Shown: positions 36,892-45,402, counted from the first letter of the stretch. The stretch: DNA of 64,000 nt from Arthrobacter sp. ERGS1:01 (GCF_001281315.1 NZ_CP012479.1:3966318-4030317), one strand, 5' to 3'. Program-made: numbers and translations. The notes: a model not told the origin generated them from the sequence alone.

Positions 36892-37439
36892 GGCTTGATC
36901 TTCCGGTAGTCACCGGCATAGTGGAGCAACGGGCCCAGGCCCGGATGCCACGGAACCCCACTGCCCATGCCCACCACATTTCCCACCACCAGCAAATGCG
37001 TGGCCGCCTCATGAACGGCCGTTGTGGCGACCTCAAAATACGCCAGCCCGCCCTCAATGACGGCGTTTCCAGTGGCTGGCCCGCGCCTAAAAGGCACCTG
37101 GCTCAGGAGCCCCTCAAGGGGCGTGCCCGGACTTGCCAGCCAATTGGCCTCCCGCTGTTGATCCGCCGTCAGCAACGTCAACGCCCACTGTCCGGACGAC
37201 GCCACGGCCTGCGCGATCCGTGAACCCTCATAGAGGCTCACCAGGAGTGTCGGAGGGTCGTAGGACACTGAGAGGTACGCGGAGACCGTGGCCGCGTAAT
37301 CACGCCCGCGCCACACCGTGCTGACGATGCCCACACCGGCGGCCTGTTCGGCGCTCAGCCGGCGGTATTCATCGATGTCACTTTGGCTCGGTGCCTGTGG
37401 GGAAATACGAACTGAGTCGAGTGGATCGGAGATTTCCAT
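36888..37439 (-). CDS. Flavin reductase-like domain protein
   Basis: 183 residues from ATG 37439 (the frame extends upstream to 37508, into the DnaA-box region, which is unlikely to be coding). The FMN-binding split-barrel pattern is visible: AAGVGIVSTVWRGRDYAATV, then DPPTLLVSLYEGSRIAQAV and NWLASPG with EVATTAVHEAATHLLVVGNV. Members reduce free flavin with NAD(P)H, often for a monooxygenase, or bind FMN for other oxidations. No partner gene is adjacent, so the physiological role is open. Confidence 0.83.
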   Translation of the reverse strand: MEISDPLDSVRISPQAPSQSDIDEYRRLSAEQAAGVGIVSTVWRGRDYAATVSAYLSVSYDPPTLLVSLYEGSRIAQAVASSGQWALTLLTADQQREANWLASPGTPLEGLLSQVPFRRGPATGNAVIEGGLAYFEVATTAVHEAATHLLVVGNVVGMGSGVPWHPGLGPLLHYAGDYRKIKP

Positions 37440-37942
37440 GCGTTCATCGTCCCACGCATCCACAGTTGTCCACAGGACTATCCACACATGGGCATAACTT
37501 ACAGACATGTAGTTCTAGTAGTTGAAACTTCGTCGTACACATCCTTTTCCACAAGGATGTACACATTGTTAATAAGTTACACACATGTAATTCCACAGCT
37601 GTGGATTACTTTCGGAGGGCACTTCCGCGTCTTTTAAGCGAAAGTGGGGCAAAAGTTATCCACTTCTGTGGATAACGTTGTGAACAACTCGCTATGGCCC
37701 CACCTTCGAAGACCGCCTGTGGATAGTTCGAACAAGTTGTCAACGGCAGTGGATAAGTTTCAGTTCTTCCCCCACGAGATCCACACCATGTGGATAAGGC
37801 TGGGGATAGTCTGTGCACAGCGGTCGCGCGACGCCGGTTTTGGAGGGCCCGGAGCAACGTGTCACTATTCCGGGTTTCGTGTCATCCGACGCATACCCGT
37901 GAGTACTTTGGGACCCTCATCCGATCAGGTTGGTGGGACAGA
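37440..37942. promoter_or_regulatory. Gene-free DnaA-box cluster
   Basis: About 500 bases without a credible gene. DnaA-box-like 9-mers: 37456-37464 (GCATCCACA), 37466-37474 (TTGTCCACA), 37478-37486 (CTATCCACA), 37545-37553 (TTTTCCACA), 37600-37608 (TGTGGATTA), 37656-37664 (TTATCCACT), 37667-37675 (TGTGGATAA, perfect), 37718-37726 (TGTGGATAG), 37748-37756 (AGTGGATAA), 37777-37785 (AGATCCACA) and 37789-37797 (TGTGGATAA, perfect). Density and box types match the two clusters around dnaA. An AT-rich stretch lies at 37490-37600. It may titrate or reload DnaA or control nearby genes. Confidence 0.72.
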
Positions 37943-38410
37943 CTATGGCAGCGCGCCAACCACCGCGGCGAGCTGAAGGAGCATTGCGGCCAGGACCATT
38001 GCCGTGCGGATGTAGTGCAAGCGGTGCCACTGGCGGCGAATGTCCGCCCAGTTCGACGGCGGCGCACCTGCCTCCCAGTTGTGCACAGTCCTATTGATCG
38101 GGACAACACGCGCAATGGTGAGCACGGTAGCGGCTGCAATCAGCGCAATCGCGAGAATTGAGAGTGCGAATTGGGCCGGCTGCGTAGCGAACGAGATCGC
38201 AAGGAGCGTTCCGGTGCCGATCGCAGCGAACACCAGGATGCGGTATCTGATTGTCCCGAGCGCCGTGTTCGCCTGTTCGGACTCGATGTAGGCCGATGCG
38301 GAGAGCCGATTTTGTGCGGGGACCAGCACAAGTGCGCCGTCGACGTACGCTCCGGCGAGGATGCCCATCGTCGCGAGGGCCAGAAGCCGGATGATGCCCG
38401 GATACAGCAT
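37943..38410 (-). CDS. DUF1772 membrane protein
   Basis: 155 residues with four hydrophobic helices. The conserved polar segment VPINRTVHNWEAGAPPSNWA followed by RRQWHRLHYIRT is typical of DUF1772 (anthrone-oxygenase-like) proteins. Biochemical function in bacteria is not established. It directly follows a TetR regulator gene (stop and start almost touching), so it is probably part of the regulated operon. Confidence 0.82.
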   Translation of the reverse strand: MLYPGIIRLLALATMGILAGAYVDGALVLVPAQNRLSASAYIESEQANTALGTIRYRILVFAAIGTGTLLAISFATQPAQFALSILAIALIAAATVLTIARVVPINRTVHNWEAGAPPSNWADIRRQWHRLHYIRTAMVLAAMLLQLAAVVGALP

Positions 38411-39004
38411 CTATCTTCCTCCCACTGTCAGTTCGACCAAGTGCTCGAGGTAGCGGTCCGTGTCTACCGGTCTGACGGAGTCCATGCCGAGTACGCGCTG
38501 CAGCAAGATGAATGACATCAGGCTTCCGAAGAACGATCTCGCGCTGAGGTAGCCCTCGTCCGCGTTTTTGGCGACCCCACGCTGTGCCAGCTGCTCGCCG
38601 AGCGCAGACGCTGCACGGTCGATGAAGCCGGCAAAGCGGGCATCCTGAACCTCTGCGTGGTTGCCGACGAGGATCAGGATGAGGTCGAGGTTGGCGGTGA
38701 TCCGCTCCAGGAATCCACGGCCGAGGCGCAGGAGGAGCTGCTCTGTTGGAAGTGCGGCCATTCGTTCGAGCGGAGGCAACGAACTGAACGTCTCGATTGC
38801 CTGGGTGACCACGAAGTCAAGCAAGTCCCGCTTGTTGGCAAAATGCCGATACAGCAACGCGTCGCTGACACCAGCGGCTCGGGCAAGTTCGCGCGTGGTC
38901 GTCGCATGGTAGCCATTCGTCGCAAACAGGGAACGCGCTGCACCTGAAATCTCCGCCCTCCGGTCATCGGCACTTAACCGGCGCCTGGGGCTGGGCTCAG
39001 TCAC
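38411..39004 (-). CDS. TetR/AcrR-family transcriptional regulator
   Basis: 197 residues from GTG 39004, with CAGGAGGG upstream. The N-terminal helix-turn-helix is AARSLFATNGYHATTTRELA followed by AAGVSDALLYRHFANKRDLL (residues about 22-61), and an all-helical ligand domain follows. GTGA overlap couples it to the membrane protein upstream. A 24-base inverted repeat just before the operon start is a candidate operator, suggesting autorepression relieved by an unknown ligand. Confidence 0.92.
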   Translation of the reverse strand: MTEPSPRRRLSADDRRAEISGAARSLFATNGYHATTTRELARAAGVSDALLYRHFANKRDLLDFVVTQAIETFSSLPPLERMAALPTEQLLLRLGRGFLERITANLDLILILVGNHAEVQDARFAGFIDRAASALGEQLAQRGVAKNADEGYLSARSFFGSLMSFILLQRVLGMDSVRPVDTDRYLEHLVELTVGGR

Positions 39005-39405
39005 GCTGCCCTCCTGCGAATCATCTTCAGGAACCACAGCCCGCTTCCCATGTTCAGCAGCCCTAAGGGGATCCAGTACAAACCATTTTGTGCTCCGATG
39101 GGGGACGCAGGATCGAAGATGAGCAGTCCGATGATGAAGAGTGTTGTGACTTTGACACAAATCGACAGAATCAGGAATCCGATTGGACCGTGGCCCGATT
39201 GGGCAAGGACCATCACTGCCACGGACCATCCTGCGACAACGAGTACAAGAATCGGCACGGGCAGCGCGGCGAACGATGTTGCCAGCGTGGCGATTCCAGC
39301 CACCAGCAAGACCGCTGCCGTCCATCGCCGCGCCGGCACCCACAGCGGCACCGCCTGGCTGGCAGGGGAACGAGGATTCTGGTTTTTCGTCGAAACGGTA
39401 TCCAT
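39001..39405 (-). CDS. Small four-helix membrane protein
   Basis: 134 residues from ATG 39405. The polar N-terminus (MDTVSTKNQNPRSPASQ) is followed by four hydrophobic helices (first VLLVAGIATLATSFAALPVP, last NGLYWIPLGLLNMGSGLWFL). I do not recognise a named family. It is the first gene of the TetR-DUF1772 operon and its stop overlaps the TetR start codon (GTGA). A role linked to the same unknown signal or compound is inferred. Confidence 0.75.
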   Translation of the reverse strand: MDTVSTKNQNPRSPASQAVPLWVPARRWTAAVLLVAGIATLATSFAALPVPILVLVVAGWSVAVMVLAQSGHGPIGFLILSICVKVTTLFIIGLLIFDPASPIGAQNGLYWIPLGLLNMGSGLWFLKMIRRRAA

Positions 39406-39749
39406 AGATCAATAGTAAGCGTTCGCCCACTTACTAGTAAAGGCTTTGGTCAATCCACCTCATTGATCTTGAACTTTCCGGCGTTCTCGGCAGCGACGGT
39501 TTTGCATGTGTGGAGTTGCTCGCCTTGGCACCACATAACTCCGGTCAACGCGGAGCGCCCATGCTGACATGGCGTGTTCCCGCCCCTAGATCGGAGCTGG
39601 TGGAAAAGGGGAACGGTAGTGGGCGTATTCCATGAGAACCGGCCAGTCGCCAAAATACGGTGATCGCCGGTTTGCCCAACACGCTGCCGGTTGGCAATTC
39701 CGCCCAAACATCCACGGATGCGGGGCACTCGATCATCTAGGCTGGGTCC
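39406..39749. other. Divergent promoter region between the TetR operon and the GltB-like gene
   Basis: 344 bases. It holds the candidate TetR operator near 39413-39436 and the -10 element of the plus-strand gene. An open frame at 39450-39728 on the minus strand (92 codons) has no known domain or good start context, and I do not consider it a gene. Confidence 0.45.
39413..39436. promoter_or_regulatory. Candidate TetR operator
   Basis: TAGTAAG, ten bases, CTTACTA: seven-base perfect arms in a 24-base element, eight bases upstream of the first codon of the operon (minus strand). TetR regulators usually bind such palindromes over their own promoters. Confidence 0.55.
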
Positions 39750-39750
39750 A
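39738..39750 (+). promoter_or_regulatory. Leaderless-type -10 element of the GltB-like gene
   Basis: TAGGCT at 39738-39743 ends six bases before the ATG at 39750; no ribosome binding site is present. Confidence 0.45.
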
Positions 39751-41363
39751 TGCTCAGGGTTTCAGTGGTGTCCTTGATGTTCCTTCTGACCGTCGCTTCG
39801 GTGCTGTTGCTGGTCTTCTTCGGGCCGGGCTGGTGGGTCGCCGTGGTGGTTTTTGCGGGGCTCCTGGTCCTTGCCCTGGTCGATGTGACACAGAAACGGC
39901 ACTCAATCCTGCGCAACTACCCGGTGCTGGGCCACTTGCGGTTCGCACTCGAATACATCCGCCCGGAACTGCAGCAGTACTTCATCGAGCGCAACTATGA
40001 CGGCCGCCCCTTTGACAGGGACACGCGTTCACTCATCTATGAGCGCGCCAAGGGCACCAACCAGGAACAGGCCTTCGGGACCGAGCGGGACGTCAACGAG
40101 GTGGGGTACGAGTACCTGATGCATTCGACGGCGCCACTGGAACCGCCCGCCGAACCACCCAGGGTGCGGATCGGCGGGCCGGACTGCACCCAGCCCTACG
40201 ACATGTCGCTGCTGAACGTGTCGGCCATGAGCTTTGGCGCCCTGTCCGCCAACGCCATCCTGGCCCTTAACAAGGGTGCGTCAATGGGCGGATTTGCCCA
40301 CGATACCGGGGAGGGTGGGCTGACCGAATACCATCTCCGCAACGGTGGAGACCTGGTGTGGGAGATCGGTAGCGGCTATTTCGGCGCACGCACCAAGGAC
40401 GGCCGCTTTGACCCGCAAATGTTCGCCGACAAGGCAGCCCACCCGGCAGTGAAGTGCCTTTCCCTCAAGCTCAGCCAGGGTGCCAAACCGGGCATTGGCG
40501 GGGTGCTGCCGGCCGCGAAGGTCACCGCCGAGATCGCCGCGGCCCGCAACGTGCCCGAGGGTGTGAAGTGTGTCAGCCCGGCGGCCCACACCGTATTCAC
40601 CACTCCGCGTGAACTGATCCGTTTCATGGGAACCATGCGCCAACTCGCCCGGGGGAAACCCGTGGGATTCAAATTGTGTGTGGGGTCCCGTGTCGACGTT
40701 TTGGCCATCTGCAAGGCCATGCTGGATGAGGGAGTCACGCCCGATTTCATCGTCGTCGACGGTTCCGAGGGCGGCACCGGTGCGGCTCCGATGGAATATG
40801 AGGACCACATGGGCACCCCGCTCACGGAGGGGCTGATGTTGGTGCACAACGCACTTGTGGGAACCGGTCTGCGCGAGCGGATTCGGATTGGCGCCGCGGG
40901 GAAGGTGGCAACGGGCACCGATATCGTCAAGAGGATTATTCAGGGTGCGGACTACACGAACGCCGCCAGGGCCATGATGATGGCCACGGGCTGCATCCAG
41001 GCCCAACGTTGCCACACCAACGAATGCCCCGTGGGCGTGGCCACCCAGGATCCACGCAAGGCACGCGCCCTGGACGTGGAAAATAAAAGCCTTCGCGTGC
41101 AACGTTTCCAGCAAGCCACGGTCAGCGAGGCGCTGCGCATGATGGCCTCCATGGGCGCCGAAGGTCCCGGACAGCTCACCCCGTTGATGATGCGGCGCCG
41201 GATCGGCCACATGGATACAAAGTCCTATGCGGAGCTCTATCACTGGATGGAACCAGGTGAATTATTGGCCGAGACCCCGGAATCCTGGGCTGCGGATTGG
41301 GCCGCTGCGGACCCCGATTCCTTCATGCCCCAGCGCGGATATAACGGAAGAATGCTGAACTGA
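39750..41363 (+). CDS. FMN-binding glutamate synthase family protein
   Basis: 537 residues from ATG 39750. Two membrane helices at the N-terminus (VSVVSLMFLLTVASVLLLVF, WWVAVVVFAGLLVLALV) anchor a cytosolic TIM-barrel of the GltB central/FMN domain. Motifs: MSFGALSANAILALNKGA, GEGGLTEYH, SLKLSQGAKPGIGG, and the 3Fe-4S cysteine cluster in CIQAQRCHTNECPVGVATQ. It lacks the glutaminase domain of full glutamate synthase. Proteins of this type are widespread, and the true substrate is not settled. It is not in an operon with nitrogen genes here. Confidence 0.9.
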   Translation: MLRVSVVSLMFLLTVASVLLLVFFGPGWWVAVVVFAGLLVLALVDVTQKRHSILRNYPVLGHLRFALEYIRPELQQYFIERNYDGRPFDRDTRSLIYERAKGTNQEQAFGTERDVNEVGYEYLMHSTAPLEPPAEPPRVRIGGPDCTQPYDMSLLNVSAMSFGALSANAILALNKGASMGGFAHDTGEGGLTEYHLRNGGDLVWEIGSGYFGARTKDGRFDPQMFADKAAHPAVKCLSLKLSQGAKPGIGGVLPAAKVTAEIAAARNVPEGVKCVSPAAHTVFTTPRELIRFMGTMRQLARGKPVGFKLCVGSRVDVLAICKAMLDEGVTPDFIVVDGSEGGTGAAPMEYEDHMGTPLTEGLMLVHNALVGTGLRERIRIGAAGKVATGTDIVKRIIQGADYTNAARAMMMATGCIQAQRCHTNECPVGVATQDPRKARALDVENKSLRVQRFQQATVSEALRMMASMGAEGPGQLTPLMMRRRIGHMDTKSYAELYHWMEPGELLAETPESWAADWAAADPDSFMPQRGYNGRMLN

Positions 41364-41382
41364 ATGACGAGAAAACGTCATT
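41363..41382 (+). terminator. Small hairpin after the GltB-like gene
   Basis: Seven-base arms AATGACG and CGTCATT with a six-base loop, followed by TGTACTT. Weak. Confidence 0.4.
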
Positions 41383-41523
41383 TGTACTTCGGCGTTCAGT
41401 GGAAACATCGACTAACTGCTTCCAAATCCATAGACTGAGGATACTTGTGCAAAGTGTTTGAAATGTGGGGTTTCAAGCAAGGTTCTTTTTCGTCGCGGCT
41501 AATTTACTTTGTTGGTCAGACGT

Positions 41524-44190
41524 ATGAAATGGGGGAAGTTGGCACGGCGCGCGAATGTTGGGGACATTGTTGCCCAGCTCAAGGACAAATCGTCCCGGGG
41601 CGTTCTTGTCGTGGGTCCACGGGGTGCCGGCAAGACCTGGATGCTCGGACAAGTCCTCGCCGCACTCGGGTCGGGATCGGTAACGATTAGGCTCTCCCCC
41701 AGCAAGGCCCTGTCCTCGGTGCCGTTTGGCGCGGTCAACGCAAGGGTGGGCCCCAACCTGGTCCGCAGCAGCGACTACTACGAGGTGCTCAACGGGCTCC
41801 TGGGACAGATCCGCGCCGGATTTGAGGCCGCGGAAAGTGTCTTCCTCATGGTGGACAACGGGGACCAAATCGACGAACAAAGTGCCGCCGTCATCATGCA
41901 GGTGATCATGTCCACGGACGCCAAGCTGATTCTGGTCGACCAACCGGGCAGCCACCACACCTATTTGCGTGAATTGTGGCGTGACGGCCACCTGGCCCGG
42001 TTTGAACTTGAATCCCTCAAAACACAGGACGTACAACTCTTTCTTGAGGGCGTCCTTGACGGCAAAGTGGCCTCCACCGCCGCGAATTACCTTTCGAGCC
42101 GCTCAGCGGGAAACCCCCTGGTCCTGAAGGGCCTTGTGGCGGGCGCCATGGAAGAGGGATCCCTGCACCAGGTGGACGGCGTCTGGATGCTTGACCACCC
42201 CGGCGACAAACTCGGTTCCGAATCCCGGGACTTCCTGCAAATGGAACTTGACCACCTGAGCCCGGAGTCGCGGCGCATTGTCGATATCCTGGCGCTGGCC
42301 GGCCCGTTGCCCCTTGACGTCCTGCTGGATTTGACCGATGCGGAGTCCGTCGATGACATCCAGCAGCGGGACCTGGTGGATATCGACTCCGGCACCACCT
42401 TGACCATGAGGCTGGCCCGTCCCGCGACGGCCGGCCCCATCCGCAAGATGATTCCGGTGGGCCGCAGCCGGAAACTGTTGGCCGAGGTTTCCAACGTTTT
42501 CCTTCCGGCCGACAACGCCGGGCCGGAGCTGCTCATCAACTTCACCCGGTGGGCCGTGGACTGCGGGGTACCTGTCAGTGACGTGCGCGTCGTTGCCGCC
42601 GCCACCTGGGCCAATCAACTGGTGCGGGTCCAGGACGCCCTGCAAATCAGCAGCCTCCAGGTGGGGCCGGAAAGTGTCGCAGCATTGTTGGCGCAGCAGG
42701 CAATTGCGTACATGAACTATAAGTCGGGTGATCAGGCCCGGGCTCTTGCCTCCAGGAGCCTTGAGCTGGCTGCGACGGCCGACGTCGGCGCATCGGCCCT
42801 GCGTGCCGTGCACGCCGCCAATTTTGCGGACCCGGACTACAAGAAACACTTTGAGGAGGCCCTGGCGACATACGAAGCCAAATTTGGCGCCGTGCACAGG
42901 GGGCGGAAGGCAAAGCGGGCCGACATTGAAGTCCAGCTCCTCGAAGCCATGGCAGCTGTCACCTTGGGCGAAACGGCCGATGCCTCCAAACGGATCAATG
43001 AGCTGCTCATTCATCCATTGACGGCCAACCGGATCGATCAGACCTTGCTGAAGTCGATGCTGTGCGAGGTGCTCTCGACCACCGGACGCATGGATGCCGC
43101 GTCGGCGTTGGCCTTCGAGGTGATCGCCGAACTTGAAGCCCCGGACGGGTTCCCACGCCCCGACATCGCCATCCTGGCCTACGCCCGGGCAGTGTCGGCC
43201 TTCATTTATGACGGCAAATGGGACATCGTGCGCCAGGCGCTGGAACCGTCAGTATTTACGAATCCGGATTTGATGCTGTTCTCCGGAGGATTGCGTGACC
43301 TTGGTTCGGCCATGATGCACACCCGGCGCGGCCATATCGATGAGGCGATTGCCGTTCTGGGACCCTCCATCGCGGCGTTGACGGATTATGATCCCTGGCT
43401 CGTATTGCCCTCGGCGCTGGGCCTGTTGGCCTACGGGCTGGTGATGCGCGGCGATCCCGACGGCGCGCAGCTCCCCCTGGAAAGGTTGCAGTCGACGAAT
43501 CGGCGCTTCAGCAGGTTCTACCAGGTGGAAGGGTACGCCTACGCGGCGGCGGCCATGGCCATGTCCGGCCACGCCGCCGCGGGCGTGAAGCAATTGCATT
43601 CCCTCGCCCAGGAATGCCAGCAACACGGATATCTGGGTACCGAAATGACAGTGCTTTCCTTGTTGGTCCGGGTGGGTGAATTGCAGGTTGTGCCAAGGAT
43701 GGCGGAGGTCGCCGGGCGCATTGAATCCAGTTCCAAGGCCTACTACACGGAGTGGGCCGAAGCCCTGCTGTCCCAGGACCCCATCATCCTGGACCGCGCC
43801 AGCGTCACGGCCATGGATTATGGGTTCGAGCTGGTGGCCGTGGAACTGGCCACCCAGGCACAAAAGCGGTTCGACGACGACGGCAAGGTCCATCGCAGCC
43901 GGAAAACCGCCAGCAAGGTTGTGTCCATGCGGGAACAGATCCCCGGACTTATCTCTCCGGTCTTCCAGGCCGTTGACCGGCCCAAGATGACCCGCAGGGA
44001 GCATGAAATAGCGTTGCTGGTGGCCAGGGGTGAATCAAACAATGCCATTGCGGAACGGCTCAACGTTTCCCTGCGCACCGTGGAGGGCCACCTGTACCGC
44101 ACCTTCATCAAACTGGATTTGCAGTCACGGGAGCAACTGGCAGAGTTGATCAACGCGGACCGCTCGGGTGAACGGGTTTTCTCGGCCTAA
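41524..44190 (+). CDS. Large ATP-binding LuxR-family regulator (LAL/MalT-like)
   Basis: 888 residues from ATG 41524 (a TTG at 41509 is possible; neither has a strong ribosome binding site). The P-loop GPRGAGKTWMLG lies near residue 32, a Walker B-like VFLMVDNGDQID near 105, and helical TPR-like repeats fill about 380-800. The C-terminal LuxR helix-turn-helix is REHEIALLVARGESNNAIAE followed by RLNVSLRTVEGHLYRTFIKL. These STAND-type regulators oligomerise on ATP and an inducer to activate genes. The inducer and targets cannot be read; neighbours are unrelated, so it may act elsewhere. An imperfect TTTGAAA/TTTCAAG repeat lies at about 41456-41476 upstream. Confidence 0.88.
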   Translation: MKWGKLARRANVGDIVAQLKDKSSRGVLVVGPRGAGKTWMLGQVLAALGSGSVTIRLSPSKALSSVPFGAVNARVGPNLVRSSDYYEVLNGLLGQIRAGFEAAESVFLMVDNGDQIDEQSAAVIMQVIMSTDAKLILVDQPGSHHTYLRELWRDGHLARFELESLKTQDVQLFLEGVLDGKVASTAANYLSSRSAGNPLVLKGLVAGAMEEGSLHQVDGVWMLDHPGDKLGSESRDFLQMELDHLSPESRRIVDILALAGPLPLDVLLDLTDAESVDDIQQRDLVDIDSGTTLTMRLARPATAGPIRKMIPVGRSRKLLAEVSNVFLPADNAGPELLINFTRWAVDCGVPVSDVRVVAAATWANQLVRVQDALQISSLQVGPESVAALLAQQAIAYMNYKSGDQARALASRSLELAATADVGASALRAVHAANFADPDYKKHFEEALATYEAKFGAVHRGRKAKRADIEVQLLEAMAAVTLGETADASKRINELLIHPLTANRIDQTLLKSMLCEVLSTTGRMDAASALAFEVIAELEAPDGFPRPDIAILAYARAVSAFIYDGKWDIVRQALEPSVFTNPDLMLFSGGLRDLGSAMMHTRRGHIDEAIAVLGPSIAALTDYDPWLVLPSALGLLAYGLVMRGDPDGAQLPLERLQSTNRRFSRFYQVEGYAYAAAAMAMSGHAAAGVKQLHSLAQECQQHGYLGTEMTVLSLLVRVGELQVVPRMAEVAGRIESSSKAYYTEWAEALLSQDPIILDRASVTAMDYGFELVAVELATQAQKRFDDDGKVHRSRKTASKVVSMREQIPGLISPVFQAVDRPKMTRREHEIALLVARGESNNAIAERLNVSLRTVEGHLYRTFIKLDLQSREQLAELINADRSGERVFSA

Positions 44191-44276
44191 AAGGGCATGG
44201 CCGGTGACAGTACCTGCCCTAGTCAAGTGTCCGCACCAGGAATTAGAGTGGCGCCACTGCCGAATAGAGTGGGGGC

Positions 44277-44495
44277 CCGCATAAAAGTCGAGTGTCCACC
44301 ACTCGGGAATCCTGCGCCCAAAGCTCCATATCATGATGGTGCACGCCCCGTGCGTGGCTGCGTACAGCGCAGCAAAGGCTCCCCGGTGCAGCGAGTGTGC
44401 CGGGGAACCAGCGGCAGTCCAGTCCCCCAGCTGGGTGCCGCAGTGCAGAAAAGCAAGGACCCCCGCCTTCCCCCGGCGGGGGTCCTTCTGTCTTG
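44277..44495 (+). ncRNA. Candidate structured small RNA
   Basis: After TAGAGT at 44265-44270, a transcript from about 44277 would contain stems GCTGCG/CGCAGC (44357-44373), CCCCGG/CCGGGG (44381-44405) and GCGGCA/TGCCGC (44411-44441), followed by a perfect 13-base terminator stem. I could not match it to SRP RNA, tmRNA, RNase P RNA or a riboswitch class. It could also be an untranslated tail of the LuxR mRNA. Confidence 0.35.
44455..44495 (+). terminator. Strong hairpin terminator
   Basis: Perfect arms AAGGACCCCCGCC and GGCGGGGGTCCTT with a seven-base loop, then CTGTCTT. It lies 265 bases after the LuxR stop codon. Confidence 0.8.
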
Positions 44496-44626
44496 GGCCG
44501 ATCCACTGCGTTTGCTCCAACAGTCTGTGATCGGGCGGTCCGGCAGCCTAGACTGAACGATACGCGGAACAAGAAACGGCTGCCGGACGGCAACCGCCAA
44601 TGGAACAGTGGAAAGTGGGCCGGACC

Positions 44627-44953
44627 ATGTCAGGGCAGCACGTCAATGAGGAACCACAGGACAACGACGCCGATGCGCCGGAAGACCATGGACGTTACGT
44701 CGAGGGCGCCTATGGGAAGGCGGGCGCCGAAGCCGGCCACCACGTCGCCGACGCACACGGACGCTACGTTGAAGGGGATTACGGTGCCACGGGCACGGAG
44801 GACGCCAGCACCAGCGAAGCGTCCGGCCGCTTCGTGGAGGCCGACTACGGCACTGCCGGAGATGTGCCCGGGCATGCCGACAAAGACCCCAAGGGCGATT
44901 ACGTGACCGGGGATTACGGCGATGCCCCGAAGAGCGGTAAGAAAGAGGACTAA
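44627..44953 (+). CDS. Acidic GRYVE-repeat protein
   Basis: 108 residues from ATG 44627 (an in-frame ATG at 44600 would add nine residues). Four repeats of a nine-residue unit are spaced about 22 residues apart: GRYVEGAYG, GRYVEGDYG, GRFVEADYG and GDYVTGDYG. Between them are acidic, Ala/His-rich linkers, and the C-terminus is lysine-rich. No cysteine, membrane helix or signal peptide. The protein is probably disordered. I do not recognise a characterised family. It is convergent with crgA. Confidence 0.75.
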   Translation: MSGQHVNEEPQDNDADAPEDHGRYVEGAYGKAGAEAGHHVADAHGRYVEGDYGATGTEDASTSEASGRFVEADYGTAGDVPGHADKDPKGDYVTGDYGDAPKSGKKED

Positions 44954-44957
44954 GCCT

Positions 44958-45212
44958 TTAGCTGCGCCAGCGTGTCGTCATCATGAAACCGGACAGGGCA
45001 ATGGCAAAACCAATGCCAATGTTCCAGTTATTGATGTCCGGAATGGGGAACCGGCCATCGGAAATGTAATACGTGATGATCCACAACAGCCCCACCAGCA
45101 TCAGGGTGACCATGACGGGCAGGAACCATGCGGCGTTGGGCTTCTGTACCTTCGAAGAGGGCGTTTCGGCCGGGCCCTTGGTGGGGCGGCGACGCGATTT
45201 TGACTCGGGCAC
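44958..45212 (-). CDS. crgA: Cell division protein CrgA
   Basis: 84 residues from GTG 45212, with AAGGAG five bases upstream; the long open frame extending to 45722 is spurious. A basic N-terminus (PESKSRRRPTKG) is followed by two membrane helices (WFLPVMVTLMLVGLLWIITY and NIGIGFAIALSGFMM), the CrgA signature. CrgA regulates FtsZ-ring assembly and recruits divisome proteins in Streptomyces and Mycobacterium. Next to sortase, pabA and pknB is its conserved place (Rv0011c in M. tuberculosis). Confidence 0.95.
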   Translation of the reverse strand: MPESKSRRRPTKGPAETPSSKVQKPNAAWFLPVMVTLMLVGLLWIITYYISDGRFPIPDINNWNIGIGFAIALSGFMMTTRWRS

Positions 45213-45402
45213 AGGAGCTCCTTGACATGTCGAACGGCACCAGTTCGTGCCGGGGCTGGGAAGGCTGTCCAAAACCAGTGGTGTTGCAGGGTGAATTCTT
45301 CCCCGGTACTGGACTGCCGGTATTGTTGACGTAATTCTAGCTGTAAATGGTGCAGCCGAAGTTTGCATGACCTTACCCGACGCATTCAGGAGGATCCCTC
45401 GC

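Larger units (their letters stand above)
44191..44626. other. Gene-free region holding a possible structured RNA
   Basis: 436 bases between the LuxR gene and the repeat-protein gene. Two TAGAGT boxes (44244-44249, 44265-44270) lie 21 bases apart, then three short stems and a strong terminator at 44455-44487. No open frame in it looks real. Confidence 0.5.

Noticed and set aside
37606..37857. Small minus-strand frame in the DnaA-box cluster
   Set aside because: No start context, no domain, and the sequence is dominated by DnaA boxes.
39450..39728. 92-codon minus-strand frame upstream of the GltB-like gene
   Set aside because: No recognisable domain, no ribosome binding site, and it overlaps the promoter region.
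44341..44495. Idea that the structured stretch is SRP RNA, 6C RNA or a c-di-AMP riboswitch
   Set aside because: The conserved SRP loop (GGAAGCAGCC-like), the six-C loops and the riboswitch core are not visible.
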